Shown: positions 1-9,432, counted from the stretch's first letter. The stretch is 64,000 nucleotides of DNA from Candidatus Rokuibacteriota bacterium (GCA_023248995.1 JAHFDN010000001.1:237597-301596), one strand, 5' to 3'. Notes: generated by a model from the letters alone, not told the origin. Numbers and translations: made by a program.

Positions 1-246
1 GGCGATCGCCTCCCGGAGCGGCAGGATCCCGAGGCTCTCGGCGTACTTCGTGCGGCCGTCCTTGATCGCCTTCTGGGCGGCCTCCTGAATGACCGGCGGC
101 GTCTCGAAGTCGGGCTCACCGAACTCGAAATGGACGACATCAATCCCCTGCCGCTCCAGCGCCTGCGCCCGGTCGCTCACCTCCACGGCGAGGAACGGCT
201 TGATGTCCCGAACGCGGCGCGCCACGGGGAAGTCAGCGTCGGTCAT
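1..246 (-). CDS. PLP-dependent aminotransferase, class I/II (N-terminal part)
   Basis: The gene runs off the left edge of the window, so only the first 82 codons are visible. They start at an ATG and read through to base 1 without a stop. The segment HFEFGEPDFETPP followed by KDGRTKYAESLGILPLREAI is the N-terminal signature of fold-type I aspartate/tyrosine-type aminotransferases (substrate-contacting GEPDF loop, then the Y-x-x-x-x-G-x-x-x-LR element). The PLP lysine would lie outside the window, so activity and substrate cannot be judged. It is the last gene of a minus-strand run and begins 2 bases after the stop of the glycosyltransferase gene, which suggests co-transcription. Confidence 0.85.
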   Translation of the reverse strand, partial: MTDADFPVARRVRDIKPFLAVEVSDRAQALERQGIDVVHFEFGEPDFETPPVIQEAAQKAIKDGRTKYAESLGILPLREAIA

Positions 247-248
247 CG

Positions 249-989
249 TCAGCGACTCAGGCGTCCCCTGGCGAGGGAGAGGCGCGCGGAGAGGATTTGC
301 CACAGCATGCGCGGGCCGTCCGCCAGCACGCTGACCTTGCTCCCGGGCCGATCAGCCCAGTTGATCGCCACCTCGGTGACCGTATACCCGCGGCGCTGAG
401 CCAAGAGGAGGAGCTCCACGTCGAAACCGAACCCATCAGTGGTCACGGACCGGAAGAGATCTTCCGCCGCCGGAGCCCGGAAGCACTTGAAGCCGCACTG
501 CGAGTCTCTGATCCGACGAAGCCCCAGCCGCGCCACCAGCCAGTTGAAAACCCTCCCCGCCCACACCCGATGCGGCTTCGCCCGCACCGTCACGTCCGGA
601 TCCACGAGCACCCGAGACCCGATGGCGACGTCGGCCCCCGCCTCGAGCGCCGGCAGGAGCCGCTTCACCTCTGCGATCGGCGTCGCGCCGTCGGCATCCG
701 TGAACAGGCGAAAATCCCCTCGGGCGTTCACCATGCCGATCCTGACGGCGTACCCCTTCCCGCGGTTCTGGGGAAGCTCGATGAGCCTCAGCCGGGCGTG
801 GGTGGCCTGAAGCTCACGCACCCGCCTGGCCGTGGTGTCCCGGCTCCCGTCGTTCACCACGATGATCTCGTAGGGCACGCCCCATCCCTCGAAGAATGCC
901 ACCACCTCCCCCAGATAGCCCGGCAGGCGCTCCGCCTCGTCGTAGGCGGGAATCACAATGGACCAGGTGACCCCTTCGGCCTCGCTCAT
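249..989 (-). CDS. family 2 glycosyltransferase, dolichyl-phosphate-glucose synthase-like
   Basis: This is a 246-residue GT-A fold enzyme. It begins with the nucleotide-binding strand IVIPAYDEAERLP, has VVNDGSRDTT near residue 45, and the metal-binding DxD in FTDADGATP near residue 115. The conserved SQCGFKCF segment and a W-x-x-RPGSKVSV motif near the C terminus are typical of the DPG_synthase (ALG5-like) subgroup, which transfers a hexose from a nucleotide sugar to a polyprenyl phosphate at the membrane. No transmembrane tail is evident, so it may be peripheral. The sugar and lipid acceptor cannot be read from sequence. It lies between the malic enzyme gene (18 bases upstream) and the aminotransferase, all on the minus strand. 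Confidence 0.85.
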   Translation of the reverse strand: MSEAEGVTWSIVIPAYDEAERLPGYLGEVVAFFEGWGVPYEIIVVNDGSRDTTARRVRELQATHARLRLIELPQNRGKGYAVRIGMVNARGDFRLFTDADGATPIAEVKRLLPALEAGADVAIGSRVLVDPDVTVRAKPHRVWAGRVFNWLVARLGLRRIRDSQCGFKCFRAPAAEDLFRSVTTDGFGFDVELLLLAQRRGYTVTEVAINWADRPGSKVSVLADGPRMLWQILSARLSLARGRLSR

Positions 990-1007
990 ATCGCAGGCAC
1001 CCGCCGG

Positions 1008-2444
1008 CTAGAAAAGGGCGGGGATCTCCAGCCGCCGCCGACGCCGGGCCACGCCGGTCTCGAGAGCGGCGCCGGCCACCGCCTGGGCCACGGCCGGGGC
1101 GACCTTCTTGTTGAACACGCTCGGAATGATGTACTCCGCGCTCAACTCATTTCGCTCCACGCACGCGGCGATGGCCCGCGCCGCTGCGATCTTCATCTCG
1201 TCGTTGACGACGCGCGCCCGACAGTCGAGCAGCCCGCGGAAGAAGCCCGGAAAGCAGAGGACATTGTTGATCTGGTTTGGATAGTCCGAGCGGCCGGTGG
1301 CCATGACGGTCACGTGACGCACAGCAACCTCGGGGCGGATCTCGGGCACCGGGTTGGCCATGGCAAACACGATGGGGCGTCTCGCCATGCTCTTGACATC
1401 CCTGACCGTCAGCACCCCGGGAACCGACAGCCCGATGAACACGTCCGCCCCCGCTATCGCGTCGGACAGCCGCCCGCGGACGTTCCGCGGGTTCGTAGCG
1501 CCGGCCACCCACCGTTTCATGAAGTCCATCCCGACCTCGCGTCCCCGGAAGAGCGTCCCATGCTCGTCGACACCGATAATGTGCCGCACCCCGGTCGCCA
1601 GCAGAATCTTGACGGTGGCCGTCCCGGCCGCGCCGACCCCCGACACCACCACCTTGATCTTCCTCGGGTCCTTCTTCACGATGCGCAGCGCGTTGAGCAA
1701 CGCCGCCAGGACGACCACGGCGGTGCCGTGCTGGTCGTCGTGGAAGACCGGGATCTCCAGTTCCTTGCGCAGGCGCTCCTCCACCTCGAAGCAGCGCGGC
1801 GCGGAGATGTCCTCCAGGTTGATCCCGCCGAACGGCGGGGCGATCAGCTTCACGGTTTCGACGATCTTGTCGGGGTCCTTGGTGGCCAGGCAGATCGGGA
1901 ATGCGTCAACCCCCGCGAACTCTTTGAAGAGCATCGCTTTGCCTTCCATGACCGGAAGCGCCGCTTCCGGACCGATGTCCCCCAGCCCGAGCACCGCGCT
2001 CCCGTCGGTGACGACCGCGACCGCGTTCTGCTTGATCGTCAGCGCAAAGGTCCGCTCGCGATCCTCCTTGATGGCGAGGCAGACGCGTGCCACGCCTGGC
2101 GTGTAAGCCATCGAGAGGTCGTCGCGCGACCGGATGGGAACCTTGTTCCGCACCTCGATCTTGCCGCCCGCATGCATGAGGAAGGTACGGTCCGCGACGC
2201 TCACGATCCGCACACCCCCGATGCCGCGAATCCGGTTCACGATCTCCTGCCCGTGCTCGCTGTCGCGGGCGTTGATCGTCATGTCCCGCACCACCCGGTC
2301 GCGGGTCATCTCCACGATGTCCACGGCCCCGATGTCGCCGCCAGCCGACCCGATGACGGACGTCACCCGTCCCAGCATGCCGGGGCGGTTCTTGATCTCG
2401 AGTCGGGCGGTCAGGCTGTAGCTCGCGCTCGGGGCGATCGCCAT
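1008..2444 (-). CDS. NAD(P)-dependent malic enzyme with N-terminal ACT domain
   Basis: The 478-residue protein decarboxylates malate to pyruvate with reduction of NAD(P). Residues 8-85 form an ACT domain ([18 protein letters not shown]), a small-molecule-binding regulatory module found on some bacterial malic enzymes. The catalytic core follows, with the tyrosine in [10 protein letters not shown], the [21 protein letters not shown] block, the metal-ligand region [11 protein letters not shown], and a Rossmann fold starting at [18 protein letters not shown]. The length fits ACT-linked malic enzymes (about 470 residues). The effector of the ACT domain is unknown; amino acids are the usual ligands of this fold. 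It sits 9 bases downstream of the cobalamin adenosyltransferase gene on the same strand. Confidence 0.93.
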   Translation of the reverse strand: MAIAPSASYSLTARLEIKNRPGMLGRVTSVIGSAGGDIGAVDIVEMTRDRVVRDMTINARDSEHGQEIVNRIRGIGGVRIVSVADRTFLMHAGGKIEVRNKVPIRSRDDLSMAYTPGVARVCLAIKEDRERTFALTIKQNAVAVVTDGSAVLGLGDIGPEAALPVMEGKAMLFKEFAGVDAFPICLATKDPDKIVETVKLIAPPFGGINLEDISAPRCFEVEERLRKELEIPVFHDDQHGTAVVVLAALLNALRIVKKDPRKIKVVVSGVGAAGTATVKILLATGVRHIIGVDEHGTLFRGREVGMDFMKRWVAGATNPRNVRGRLSDAIAGADVFIGLSVPGVLTVRDVKSMARRPIVFAMANPVPEIRPEVAVRHVTVMATGRSDYPNQINNVLCFPGFFRGLLDCRARVVNDEMKIAAARAIAACVERNELSAEYIIPSVFNKKVAPAVAQAVAGAALETGVARRRRRLEIPALF

Positions 2445-2453
2445 GAGGAACCC

Positions 2454-3032
2454 TTACCGGCGGCCCCGCCACTGGACCGCGCCCTTCCCCTCGACGGCTT
2501 CCTGATACCGGGCCAGGACGAACAGCAGGTCGGCGAGACGGTTCAGGTACTTGAGCACCTCCGGATTATCGAGGAGACCCGCTTCGCGGAGCTCAACCAC
2601 GCGTCGCTCGCCGCGGCGCGCCACCGCCCGGCTCCAGTCGAGTAGAGCGGGAATGTAGGAGGACGAGCCGGGGATGATGAAGGCGCGCGGAAGCTCGATC
2701 TTGGCGAGTCGCTCGTCGATCAGCGATTCCAGCCGGGCCGTGTGCTCCGACGTGATCTGCTGGACGGAGAACCGCGCGCGGTCTTCGGGCGCGGTGGCCA
2801 ACTCCGCGCCGAGGAGGAAGAGATCCTCCTGGATCGAGTGAATGACCGTTTTGAGGTCGGGATCCTGCTTGAGGTCGGCATCCTGGGCGGCGGCCCGGAC
2901 CACGCCCAGGATCGAGCACACCTCGTCAAGGCTCCCGTACGCCTCGGGGCGCGGGTCCGATTTGGAGACCCGCTGCCCCCCGAAGAGGCTCGTTTGCCCT
3001 TCGTCGCCTTTCTTCGTGTAAATCTTCACCAT
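2454..3032 (-). CDS. cob(I)yrinic acid a,c-diamide adenosyltransferase, PduO type
   Basis: The 192-residue protein matches the PduO/MMAB family, which transfers the 5'-deoxyadenosyl group of ATP to cob(I)alamin to make coenzyme B12. The N-terminal ATP-binding segment IYTKKGDEGQTSLFGG and the following RVSKSDPRPEAYGSLDEV are diagnostic. The later SSYIPALLDWSRAVARRGERR helix carries the conserved arginines of the active site, and YLNRLADLLFVLAR closes the five-helix bundle. Length is normal. It is first in the minus-strand run with malic enzyme and is separated by about 145 bases from the divergent yceI-like gene, so the promoter for this run probably lies at 3033-3170. It implies use of adenosylcobalamin in this organism. 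Confidence 0.93.
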   Translation of the reverse strand: MVKIYTKKGDEGQTSLFGGQRVSKSDPRPEAYGSLDEVCSILGVVRAAAQDADLKQDPDLKTVIHSIQEDLFLLGAELATAPEDRARFSVQQITSEHTARLESLIDERLAKIELPRAFIIPGSSSYIPALLDWSRAVARRGERRVVELREAGLLDNPEVLKYLNRLADLLFVLARYQEAVEGKGAVQWRGRR

Positions 3033-3176
3033 GGCAGGCAGTTTTGACGATAAATCCCGCCTCCGGGGCTGTCAACCAAATTCCCCTAAGACGGCTGCCT
3101 CGGCACGATCGGGTGGAAGGTTGACCGTCCCGGGCTCTCGTGGTATCAGGAGAACACTTCGACAGACAATCGCGCG

Positions 3177-3752
3177 ATGCGCCGGCTCCTCTTCCTCTTC
3201 GCTTTCCTCTGCGCTCCTGTTTCGGCCGCTCCGGAGCCGACGTCCTACGTCGTCGTAGGGGAGCGGAGCCAGGTCGCGTTCGACGCGACGTTTCCCCTCG
3301 GCGATTTCTCCGGCACGACCGACAGGGTTGCAGGGGAGTTCCGGTTGGACCCCGCCGACGTCCCGCACGGCGTCCTCGGCAGTGCCAGCGTCAACCCCGC
3401 GTGGCTCAAAACCGGCCTCGAGGGGCGCGACCGGGACCTCAAGCAGACGCTGGAGGTGAACGCGCATCCGGAGATCAGCTTCCAAGTGGAAGAAGTCCGA
3501 TCCTCCTTTCCGTCCCTCACCGAGCGAGCGGACGTGGCCCTTCACATCAGCGGGGTGATGCGGATCCGCAGCGTGGAGCGTCCCGTCGCGTGGACGGGCC
3601 GGGCGCGCATCGAGGAAGGATGGCTCTGGGTCCGCGGCGAGGCGCAGATCCGACTGAGCGACTTCGGGATCACGCCCCCCAGGAAGTTCTTCCTGGCCGT
3701 CGGCGACCTCGTGCGCGTGAGCTTCGATCTCCGGCTGGCCCCCAGAAGGTGA
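3177..3752 (+). CDS. YceI-family periplasmic lipid-binding-like protein
   Basis: The 191-residue protein has a cleavable signal peptide (MRRLLFLFAFLCAPVSA, cleavage probably after the AxA at residues 15-17). The mature part is a YceI lipocalin-like barrel: YVVVGERSQVAFDATFPLGDFSG at the start and GVMRIRSVERPVAWTGRARI and SDFGITPPRKFF toward the end. Family members bind polyisoprenoids or amphiphilic ligands in the periplasm; the ligand here is unknown. Start chosen at the ATG that opens the signal peptide. It stands alone on the plus strand between two minus-strand units, and converges with cinA (stop codons 7 bases apart). Confidence 0.88.
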   Translation: MRRLLFLFAFLCAPVSAAPEPTSYVVVGERSQVAFDATFPLGDFSGTTDRVAGEFRLDPADVPHGVLGSASVNPAWLKTGLEGRDRDLKQTLEVNAHPEISFQVEEVRSSFPSLTERADVALHISGVMRIRSVERPVAWTGRARIEEGWLWVRGEAQIRLSDFGITPPRKFFLAVGDLVRVSFDLRLAPRR

Positions 3753-3759
3753 GGGCCGC

Positions 3760-4974
3760 TCAGGCCGGGCGCGCCAGCGTTCGTCGGAGGAGGTCCAGCG
3801 CCAGCGTGGCGGCGCGGATTCTTATCGAGGGCGCATCCCCCCCGAAGCGGTGCTCCCGGCTCTCCAGGTATCCATCGCGCGCCGCCGCGAGCCCCACCAC
3901 GGTCACGCGGGGGTAAGCGGCCGGATCCTCTTCAAAGACCGTGGCGGCGCCAGCCGGAACGCCCTGCCACGCCCGAATTCCCTCCGCGAGGATTCGCGCC
4001 TTCGCCTCGGGGGTGGTTTCCGCCCCCAGCTCCACTCCCACCTGCCGCGCGGCCGCTGCTTCGGCCAAGACGACCCCCCCGGCAAATCCCCGCCCAAGGC
4101 CGGCCGACAGGCGCTCGGCCAACACCCCCGCGCTCCCCAACTCGGCCACGGCCACCCGCAGCCCGAGCCGCTCGATCTGGGCTGAGATCACCCCTTCGAG
4201 GGTCTCCTCATCGGCGCCGAAAATGAGATCTCCCAGCTGCTGCCGGATGGCGGCTTCGACGGGTTCGATCAAACGCTGGGCCGCCTCGGCATCGGCGCCC
4301 TTGGCGGCGATCCGGACATCAACCTGACCCAAATGGGCGAGAGTGCCCACCGTCGGGTTCCGCCCTTTCTCCATGAACTCGACCAGTAACTCGCCCACCC
4401 GGCTCTCTCCCAGCCCCACCACCTTGAGCACGCGCAGGCGGATCTCCCCCTTGAGGCCATAACGCTCACGGAGATACGGTAGGATACGCGTCAGGAGAAG
4501 GTGCTCCATCTCGTGCGGCACGCCCGGCAGGGTGGCGACGCACCGGTCTCCCACCGGGACGATGAATGCCGGGGCGCTCCCGACCGGGTTTTCAATCGGA
4601 ATCGCCCCCCGCGGAACAAAGGCCTGGCGGCGGTTAGAGGGCGACAGCGAGAGTCCGCGGGCCCGGAAGAACCCCTCGATCTGCCCCATCAAGCGCTCCG
4701 AGAAGACCAGCTCCCGGCCGGTGGCCAGGGCCACCGCCTCGCGGGTCACGTCATCGGCGGTGGGGCCGATTCCGCCCGTGGTGATGACGACTTCCGACCG
4801 CTCCAATGCCTGGCGGAGGACCGCCACCAGGCGGCCCAGGTTGTCCCCCACGGTGGTCTTGTAATAGAGGTCGAGGCCTGTGGCGGCCAGGTGGCGGGCG
4901 ATGACCGCGGAGTTAGTGTCCACGATCTGACCCAGAAGGAGCTCGGACCCGATCGTAACGATTTCGGCCTGCAT
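3760..4974 (-). CDS. cinA: CinA-family protein with degenerate C-terminal deamidase domain
   Basis: The protein has 404 residues when started at the ATG giving MQAEIVTIGSELLLGQ; a longer reading adds ten residues not expected in the family. Residues 1-170 are the MoCF-like domain of CinA (GSELLLGQIVDTNS, TTGGIGPTADD, LPGVPHEM), known in other bacteria for ADP-ribose pyrophosphatase activity. The C-terminal third corresponds to the PncC-like nicotinamide-nucleotide amidase domain. There the usual A-E-S-C-T-G-G active-site loop reads A-E-L-G-S-A-G (residues 277-283), so the catalytic serine is missing and the domain is probably inactive. It is a single-gene unit facing away from rpoD. Confidence 0.9.
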   Translation of the reverse strand: MQAEIVTIGSELLLGQIVDTNSAVIARHLAATGLDLYYKTTVGDNLGRLVAVLRQALERSEVVITTGGIGPTADDVTREAVALATGRELVFSERLMGQIEGFFRARGLSLSPSNRRQAFVPRGAIPIENPVGSAPAFIVPVGDRCVATLPGVPHEMEHLLLTRILPYLRERYGLKGEIRLRVLKVVGLGESRVGELLVEFMEKGRNPTVGTLAHLGQVDVRIAAKGADAEAAQRLIEPVEAAIRQQLGDLIFGADEETLEGVISAQIERLGLRVAVAELGSAGVLAERLSAGLGRGFAGGVVLAEAAAARQVGVELGAETTPEAKARILAEGIRAWQGVPAGAATVFEEDPAAYPRVTVVGLAAARDGYLESREHRFGGDAPSIRIRAATLALDLLRRTLARPA

Positions 4975-5168
4975 CGACGCCCCATTATAGACCACCCCTT
5001 GCATGAATAGGGGGGGCGAGCCTCGCGTCTCAGGTGGGAACGATTTCGGCCGGCAACTCGTTGTCGATAAGAGGGGACAGGCCGAATCCCCCCGGCTGAA
5101 AAACCCATCACAAACAGTGGATTCAGGCCCCCGGATGGGGGTGCGGGCACAGGAAGGAAACCCGGAAC

Positions 5169-6590
5169 ATGAGCTTCAATGAGCTGATCACGGATCGCCC
5201 GGACGGAACGACGGTGGAGCCCACCGAGGCCCCAGCCGCCCCCGTGCCTTCTCACATCGAGGACCCGGTGCGCCTGTACCTGAAGGAAATCGGGCAGGTC
5301 TCCCTCTTGAGGGCCGAGCAGGAAATCGAGATCGGCCGGCGGATCGAGGCCGCCCAGACTGAGTTGCGGCGCGCCTTGGCCGGGGTCCCGCGGGCGGTCC
5401 GGGCGCTCCTGGTGGTCGCCGACCGCGTGCGCGCCCAGGAACTGTCACTGGATGAACTCATCCTCCTCCCCGAAGGGGGAGAGCCGAAACCCGACGAACT
5501 CAAACCCATTCTGGGCGCCTTCAGCCGCATCCGCCGGCTCGAGCGCGAGATCGGTCGGCTCGAGGCGGCGCTCAGGGACCGTCGCCGCTCGAAGAGCACG
5601 CGCGCGACCTACCGGCGCTGGATCGCCCACAACCGGGAGCAGATCCAGGCGATCGTCGGCAGCCTGCCCCTCAAGCCCGCCCTCATTCATGAGCTGGTGG
5701 TGGACCTCCGGAAGCAGGTCGCCCGTCTCAAAGAGCTGGACGCGGAACGAAAGGCGAGCCGCAGCTCGGAGGCCGGTCGGAAGATTCCCGCGCTGGAGGC
5801 CGAGCTGGGCCTCCCTCGCCGCGATCTCTTCGAGCGCGCCAGCCAGATCGACGCGCGGGACCGGACTGTCCGCGAGGCCAAGCGCGAGCTGATGGAGGCC
5901 AACCTGCGGCTGGTGGTTTCGGTCGCCAAGCGCTACCTCGGAGGCGACCTTTCCCTCCTCGACCTGATCCAGGAGGGAAACCTGGGGCTGATGAAGGCCG
6001 TGGACCGCTTCCAGTACCGGCGCGGCTTCAAGTTCTCCACCTACGCGACCTGGTGGATCCGTCAGGCCATCACACGCGCCATCGCCGACCATGCGCGCAC
6101 GATCCGTATCCCCGTCCACATGGTGGAAACGCTGAACCGGATCTCGCGGGTGAGTCGGAATCTGGCGCATCAGATGGGACGTGAGCCCACGGCCGAGGAG
6201 CTGGCCCAGCGCACGGGGGTCCCTGCCCGCAAGGTGAGGCTCGTCCTGGAATCTTCGCGGCGGCCGCTGTCCCTGGAAACGCCGATCGGCGAGGATTCGG
6301 AGCTCGGGGACTTCCTCGAGGACAAAACCGTCGATTCCCCCAACGACTCCCTGCTCAGCAAGGACCTAGAAGCTCACGTGGAGCGGGCCCTGGCCACGCT
6401 CTCCCCCAAGGAGGCGAAGATCCTACGGCTCCGCTTCGGCATCGGGGAAGGGGCAGAGCACACCCTGCAGGAAGTGGGAGAACGCTTCGCGGTGACGCGG
6501 GAGCGGATCCGCCAGATCGAGGCGAAGGCGCTCCGGAAGCTCCGCCACCCGCTGCGCGGGCGGGCCCTCAGGGCCTTCGTCGAGAACTGA
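5169..6590 (+). CDS. rpoD: RNA polymerase sigma factor RpoD/SigA-like (group 1 or 2)
   Basis: The 473-residue sigma-70 protein directs core RNA polymerase to promoters. Region 1.2 is visible at [16 protein letters not shown] (residues 33-48), followed by a long non-conserved insertion (about 70-230). Region 2 is intact ([18 protein letters not shown], then [14 protein letters not shown] of 2.3/2.4), then region 3 ([12 protein letters not shown]) and region 4 with the helix-turn-helix [30 protein letters not shown] lysine/aspartate-rich region 1.1 is not evident, so this may be the primary sigma or a close group 2 paralogue. The ATG is preceded by AGGAAGG about 9 bases upstream. About 195 bases separate it from divergent cinA. 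Confidence 0.93.
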   Translation: MSFNELITDRPDGTTVEPTEAPAAPVPSHIEDPVRLYLKEIGQVSLLRAEQEIEIGRRIEAAQTELRRALAGVPRAVRALLVVADRVRAQELSLDELILLPEGGEPKPDELKPILGAFSRIRRLEREIGRLEAALRDRRRSKSTRATYRRWIAHNREQIQAIVGSLPLKPALIHELVVDLRKQVARLKELDAERKASRSSEAGRKIPALEAELGLPRRDLFERASQIDARDRTVREAKRELMEANLRLVVSVAKRYLGGDLSLLDLIQEGNLGLMKAVDRFQYRRGFKFSTYATWWIRQAITRAIADHARTIRIPVHMVETLNRISRVSRNLAHQMGREPTAEELAQRTGVPARKVRLVLESSRRPLSLETPIGEDSELGDFLEDKTVDSPNDSLLSKDLEAHVERALATLSPKEAKILRLRFGIGEGAEHTLQEVGERFAVTRERIRQIEAKALRKLRHPLRGRALRAFVEN

Positions 6591-6809
6591 GAAGACAAAC
6601 GCCCCGGGCTTTCGGAATGCTCTCGACGTCGGCCGTCCGTCAGCCTTTCGAGATCGTTCCTCGGGGGGCCTGGCATCCCAAGCCCGCCCTCTCCCGACCT
6701 CAACCGACCGTTGGATAGCGACTGCCGGCAACCCCGAAGCCGCCCAGGGCGATCTGAGGTTATTCCCGGCCTGAACGCCTGTCAACCCCGAAACTGCGGG
6801 GGCCCCTCT

Positions 6810-7025
6810 TCACTCCAAGAGCGCCACGGTGTCCCCTTCCTGGACCGTCTGCCCCTCTCGCGCTCTTATTTCGGCCACGGTCCCGTTGCGCGGGGCCTCG
6901 ACGGGAATCTCCATTTTCATGGACTCGAGGACGACGATCGGATCCCCGGCCCCGACTTTGTCGCCGGGCCGGGCCACTACTTGGAAGACGACCCCGGCGA
7001 TCTGAGCCTTCACCTCCTCGGGCAT
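6810..7025 (-). CDS. stand-alone biotinyl carrier domain (BCCP-like)
   Basis: The 71-residue protein is almost exactly one biotin/lipoyl attachment domain. The lysine in VVLESMKMEIPVEAP matches the MKM biotinylation motif, and the preceding half is AQIAGVVFQVVARPGDKVGAGDP. Such short carriers serve as the biotin-carrying subunit of acyl-CoA or 2-oxoacid carboxylases. No carboxylase or carboxyltransferase subunit is encoded nearby, so the partner enzyme is unknown. It lies 22 bases downstream of dinB on the same strand and is probably read from the same transcript, an unusual pairing. The 219 bases between it and convergent rpoD contain nothing I can recognise. Confidence 0.9.
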   Translation of the reverse strand: MPEEVKAQIAGVVFQVVARPGDKVGAGDPIVVLESMKMEIPVEAPRNGTVAEIRAREGQTVQEGDTVALLE

Positions 7026-7047
7026 GAAGGGCTCCTCCCGGGGCCTG

Positions 7048-8232
7048 TCACTGTCTTCGGGATGGACGCGCGAGGAGGCTTGCCGCGATCACGGCCCGCT
7101 CGCCGAATCGCCGGCTCAGCGCATCCACCGCCCGGGCCAACCGCGCGCGGCGCGCTTCGAAGTCGGAGAAGAAGGAAAGCTGGGCGGCTTCGGTCGCCCC
7201 AAGCCGAGACACGGACACCCCGATCAGCCGCACCGCGGCGACCAGCCGGAGCCCTCCGAAAAGCCCCCGCGCCCGGCGGAAAATCTCGAGCCCGTCCTGC
7301 GTGGGTTCCCCCGTCAGGCTGCGCGTGATGGTCCGGAAGTCGGCAAACCGGATCTTCAGCGTCACGGTTCGGCCGGCATACCCCTCGACACGAAGCTCCC
7401 GCCCGATCCTCTCGCACTGAGCCAAGAGCGCCCGCTGGAGCCGGTCGGGATCTCGGAGATCCCGCGGGAACGTCTCTTCCGCCCCCATGGACTTCGGCGG
7501 AGCCAAGGGCTCGACCGGGCGATCGTCCCTCCCCCGCGCCAGCTCCAGGAGGAACGTGCCCGTCTTGCCGAACCGCTTCACGAGCAGGCCGCCGGGAAGC
7601 CGAGCGAGCTGCCCGATGGTTTCGACGCCCATGGCCCGCAGCTCGCGGGCGGTAGCGGGGCCGACGCCCCACAGCCGATCGACCGGGAGATCACGGAGGA
7701 AGTCCACTTCATCGCCGGGGTTGACCTCCACCAGCCCGTCGGGCTTTTCAAGGTCCGAGGCGAGCTTGGCGAGGAACTTGTTGGGCGCCACGCCGGCGGA
7801 GGCCGTTAGCCCCACCTCGGCTCGAAGGCGCCCCTTGATGGCCCTGGCGATGGCGAGTGGCGGGCCGAATAGCCGCACGCTTGCCGTGACATCGAGGAAG
7901 GCTTCGTCCACGGAGATCGGCTCGACCAGCGGCGAGTACCCCGCCAGGATCGCCATGATCGCCGCGGACGCGCGCGCATACTTGTCCCTGTCCACGGGGA
8001 GGAACGCGGCGTGGGGGCAGAGGGCCGCAGCTTTTCGGATGGGCATGGCGGAGCAAACCCCGAAGGCCCTCGCCTCGTATGAGGCGGCGGCGACCACCCC
8101 CCGCCCTCTCGGATCGGCCCCCACGATGACCGGCCGCCCGCGGAGCTCCGGGCGGTCACGCTGCTCGACGGACGCGTAGAAGGCGTCCATGTCCACGTGG
8201 ATGATAGAGCGACTGGGGGGGGTGGCCTCCAC
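7048..8232 (-). CDS. dinB: DNA polymerase IV (Y-family)
   Basis: The 394-residue translesion polymerase has the conserved palm motifs IIHVDMDAFYASVEQRD (metal-binding aspartate and steric-gate region) and EPISVDEAFLDVT (second carboxylate pair). The RPVIVGADPRGRGVVAAASYEARAFGV segment between them contacts the incoming nucleotide. Helix-hairpin-helix (GVGPATARELRAMGV) and little-finger regions follow, with full length. I do not see a clear C-terminal beta-clamp peptide; the protein ends in a basic tail. A LexA-type box could not be recognised upstream. The start ATG is followed closely by the first catalytic motif, as in other DinB proteins. Confidence 0.93.
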   Translation of the reverse strand: MEATPPSRSIIHVDMDAFYASVEQRDRPELRGRPVIVGADPRGRGVVAAASYEARAFGVCSAMPIRKAAALCPHAAFLPVDRDKYARASAAIMAILAGYSPLVEPISVDEAFLDVTASVRLFGPPLAIARAIKGRLRAEVGLTASAGVAPNKFLAKLASDLEKPDGLVEVNPGDEVDFLRDLPVDRLWGVGPATARELRAMGVETIGQLARLPGGLLVKRFGKTGTFLLELARGRDDRPVEPLAPPKSMGAEETFPRDLRDPDRLQRALLAQCERIGRELRVEGYAGRTVTLKIRFADFRTITRSLTGEPTQDGLEIFRRARGLFGGLRLVAAVRLIGVSVSRLGATEAAQLSFFSDFEARRARLARAVDALSRRFGERAVIAASLLARPSRRQ

Positions 8233-8363
8233 GGGGCCGGCCTCGGCGCGGGTCTCGGCGGGGTCGATCAGCGGGGGAAAGCGACCGGGATCGCTAGGAA
8301 CGCCTCGTCTCGCGTTGCCGACGCCAACGGAATGATCCGCTCAGAGGTCATGCGGAGGCTGGG

Positions 8364-9035
8364 TCACAGGCGTCCGACCCTGGTCTCCTCGACCACCTTC
8401 CGCAGCGTTGCCAGCTCTGATTCCAGGTGACGAATCCGCTCCAGCAGTTGCTCGATGGCCTTGGCGACGGGATCGGGCAGGTCGATCTGGTTCAGATCGA
8501 TCTCCCCGCCAACCCGGTGGCCATCCCTGTGCGTGACCCGCCCCGGCACGCCGACCACGACCGAGTTCGGTGGGACCTCGCGCACGACCACGGATCCGGC
8601 GCCGATCCGGCTCCCATCGCCGATCTTGAATGCCCCGAGAATCTTCGCCCCCGCGCCGACCACCACGTTGTTCCCAAGGGTGGGGTGGCGCTTCTCGCGC
8701 TTGAGGCTCGTCCCGCCCAGCGTGACCCCGTGGAGCAGGGTCACGTTCTCCCCGACCTCGGCGGTTTCTCCGATGACTACGCCCATCCCATGGTCGATGA
8801 AGAGTCCCGGCCCGAGCTTTGCCGCCGGATGGATCTCGATCCCGGTCACGAAGCGGTTCAGGTGGGACACGAGCCGGCCGGGGGTCAGCCACCCCCAGTT
8901 CCAGAGCCGGTGGGCGACGCGGTGAAACCAGACGGCATGAACGCCGGGGTAACAGAGCACGACTTCCAACAGAGACCGCGCCGCCGGGTCGCGATCGAGA
9001 GCCGCCCGGATGTCACGCCGGATGAGATCAAACAT
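8364..9035 (-). CDS. cysE: serine O-acetyltransferase
   Basis: The 223-residue enzyme makes O-acetylserine, the carbon acceptor for sulfide in cysteine synthesis. Residues 1-65 are the helical N-terminal region ([15 protein letters not shown]), followed by the left-handed parallel beta-helix with hexapeptide repeats and the active-site segment [28 protein letters not shown]. The coil [10 protein letters not shown] and the [11 protein letters not shown] rung are standard. A C-terminal helical extension ([18 protein letters not shown]) looks like a coiled coil and may add an oligomer contact. It overlaps the end of the upstream NifU-like gene by 8 bases, so cysteine supply and desulfuration genes are translated together. 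Confidence 0.94.
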   Translation of the reverse strand: MFDLIRRDIRAALDRDPAARSLLEVVLCYPGVHAVWFHRVAHRLWNWGWLTPGRLVSHLNRFVTGIEIHPAAKLGPGLFIDHGMGVVIGETAEVGENVTLLHGVTLGGTSLKREKRHPTLGNNVVVGAGAKILGAFKIGDGSRIGAGSVVVREVPPNSVVVGVPGRVTHRDGHRVGGEIDLNQIDLPDPVAKAIEQLLERIRHLESELATLRKVVEETRVGRL

Positions 9036-9432
9036 GCTCGCTCTCCTTCGCCTGGGACGGGCTCCCGCGCCGCGTCAGCGAGTCTCGGGCCGCCGCCCGA
9101 AGCGCCCCCGCTACGACCTGGGCCGCATGGGCGCGCTCCGCAGGGAGGCCGTCCACAGCCTCCGTGATCTCCGCCTCGCCCAGCGTGAGCAACTCCGTGA
9201 CGGGACGGCCGGACGCGAGTTCGGTGCCAGCGCTCGAAGCCGCAATGGTGGGGCCACAGCCGTAAGTTTGAAAACGAACCTCCGCGACCCGCCCGTCGAC
9301 CACCCTCAGGTAAAAGCGAGCCAGGTCGCCGCACCCGTCGAAGCTCTCTTCCCCTACCCCGTCCGGGTGCCGCATCATTCCCGCATTCCGCGGCCTCCTG
9401 AAGTGGTCAATCAGGATCTGGCTGTAGTTCAT
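9028..9432 (-). CDS. NifU/IscU-like scaffold lacking the third cluster cysteine
   Basis: The 134-residue protein has the IscU fold: [16 protein letters not shown] at the N terminus, the first cysteine and aspartate in FDGCGD (C34, D36), and the second cysteine in TYGCGP (C59). In IscU the third ligand pair is His-Cys after L-P-P-x-K; here the equivalent segment is [11 protein letters not shown], with histidine 102 kept and the cysteine replaced by alanine 103. The LPPVK HscA-recognition peptide is also changed. It is therefore a paralogue of the true IscU at 15145-15561 and may carry sulfur or a cluster with a different ligand set. It overlaps both nifS (4 bases) and cysE (8 bases). Confidence 0.88.
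   Translation of the reverse strand: MNYSQILIDHFRRPRNAGMMRHPDGVGEESFDGCGDLARFYLRVVDGRVAEVRFQTYGCGPTIAASSAGTELASGRPVTELLTLGEAEITEAVDGLPAERAHAAQVVAGALRAAARDSLTRRGSPSQAKESEHV

Noticed and set aside
297..2645. Very long plus-strand frame opposite the glycosyltransferase and malic enzyme genes
   Set aside because: It is the antisense of recognised genes. High GC content removes stops on the opposite strand; the protein is rich in H, R, P and has no domain.
8268..8351. 27-codon minus-strand frame starting MTSERIIPLASATRDEAFLAIPVAFPR between cysE and dinB
   Set aside because: The third-position bias is modest, no family is recognised with confidence, and the frame ends before dinB. It could be the relic of an acyltransferase-like gene, but the evidence is too thin.
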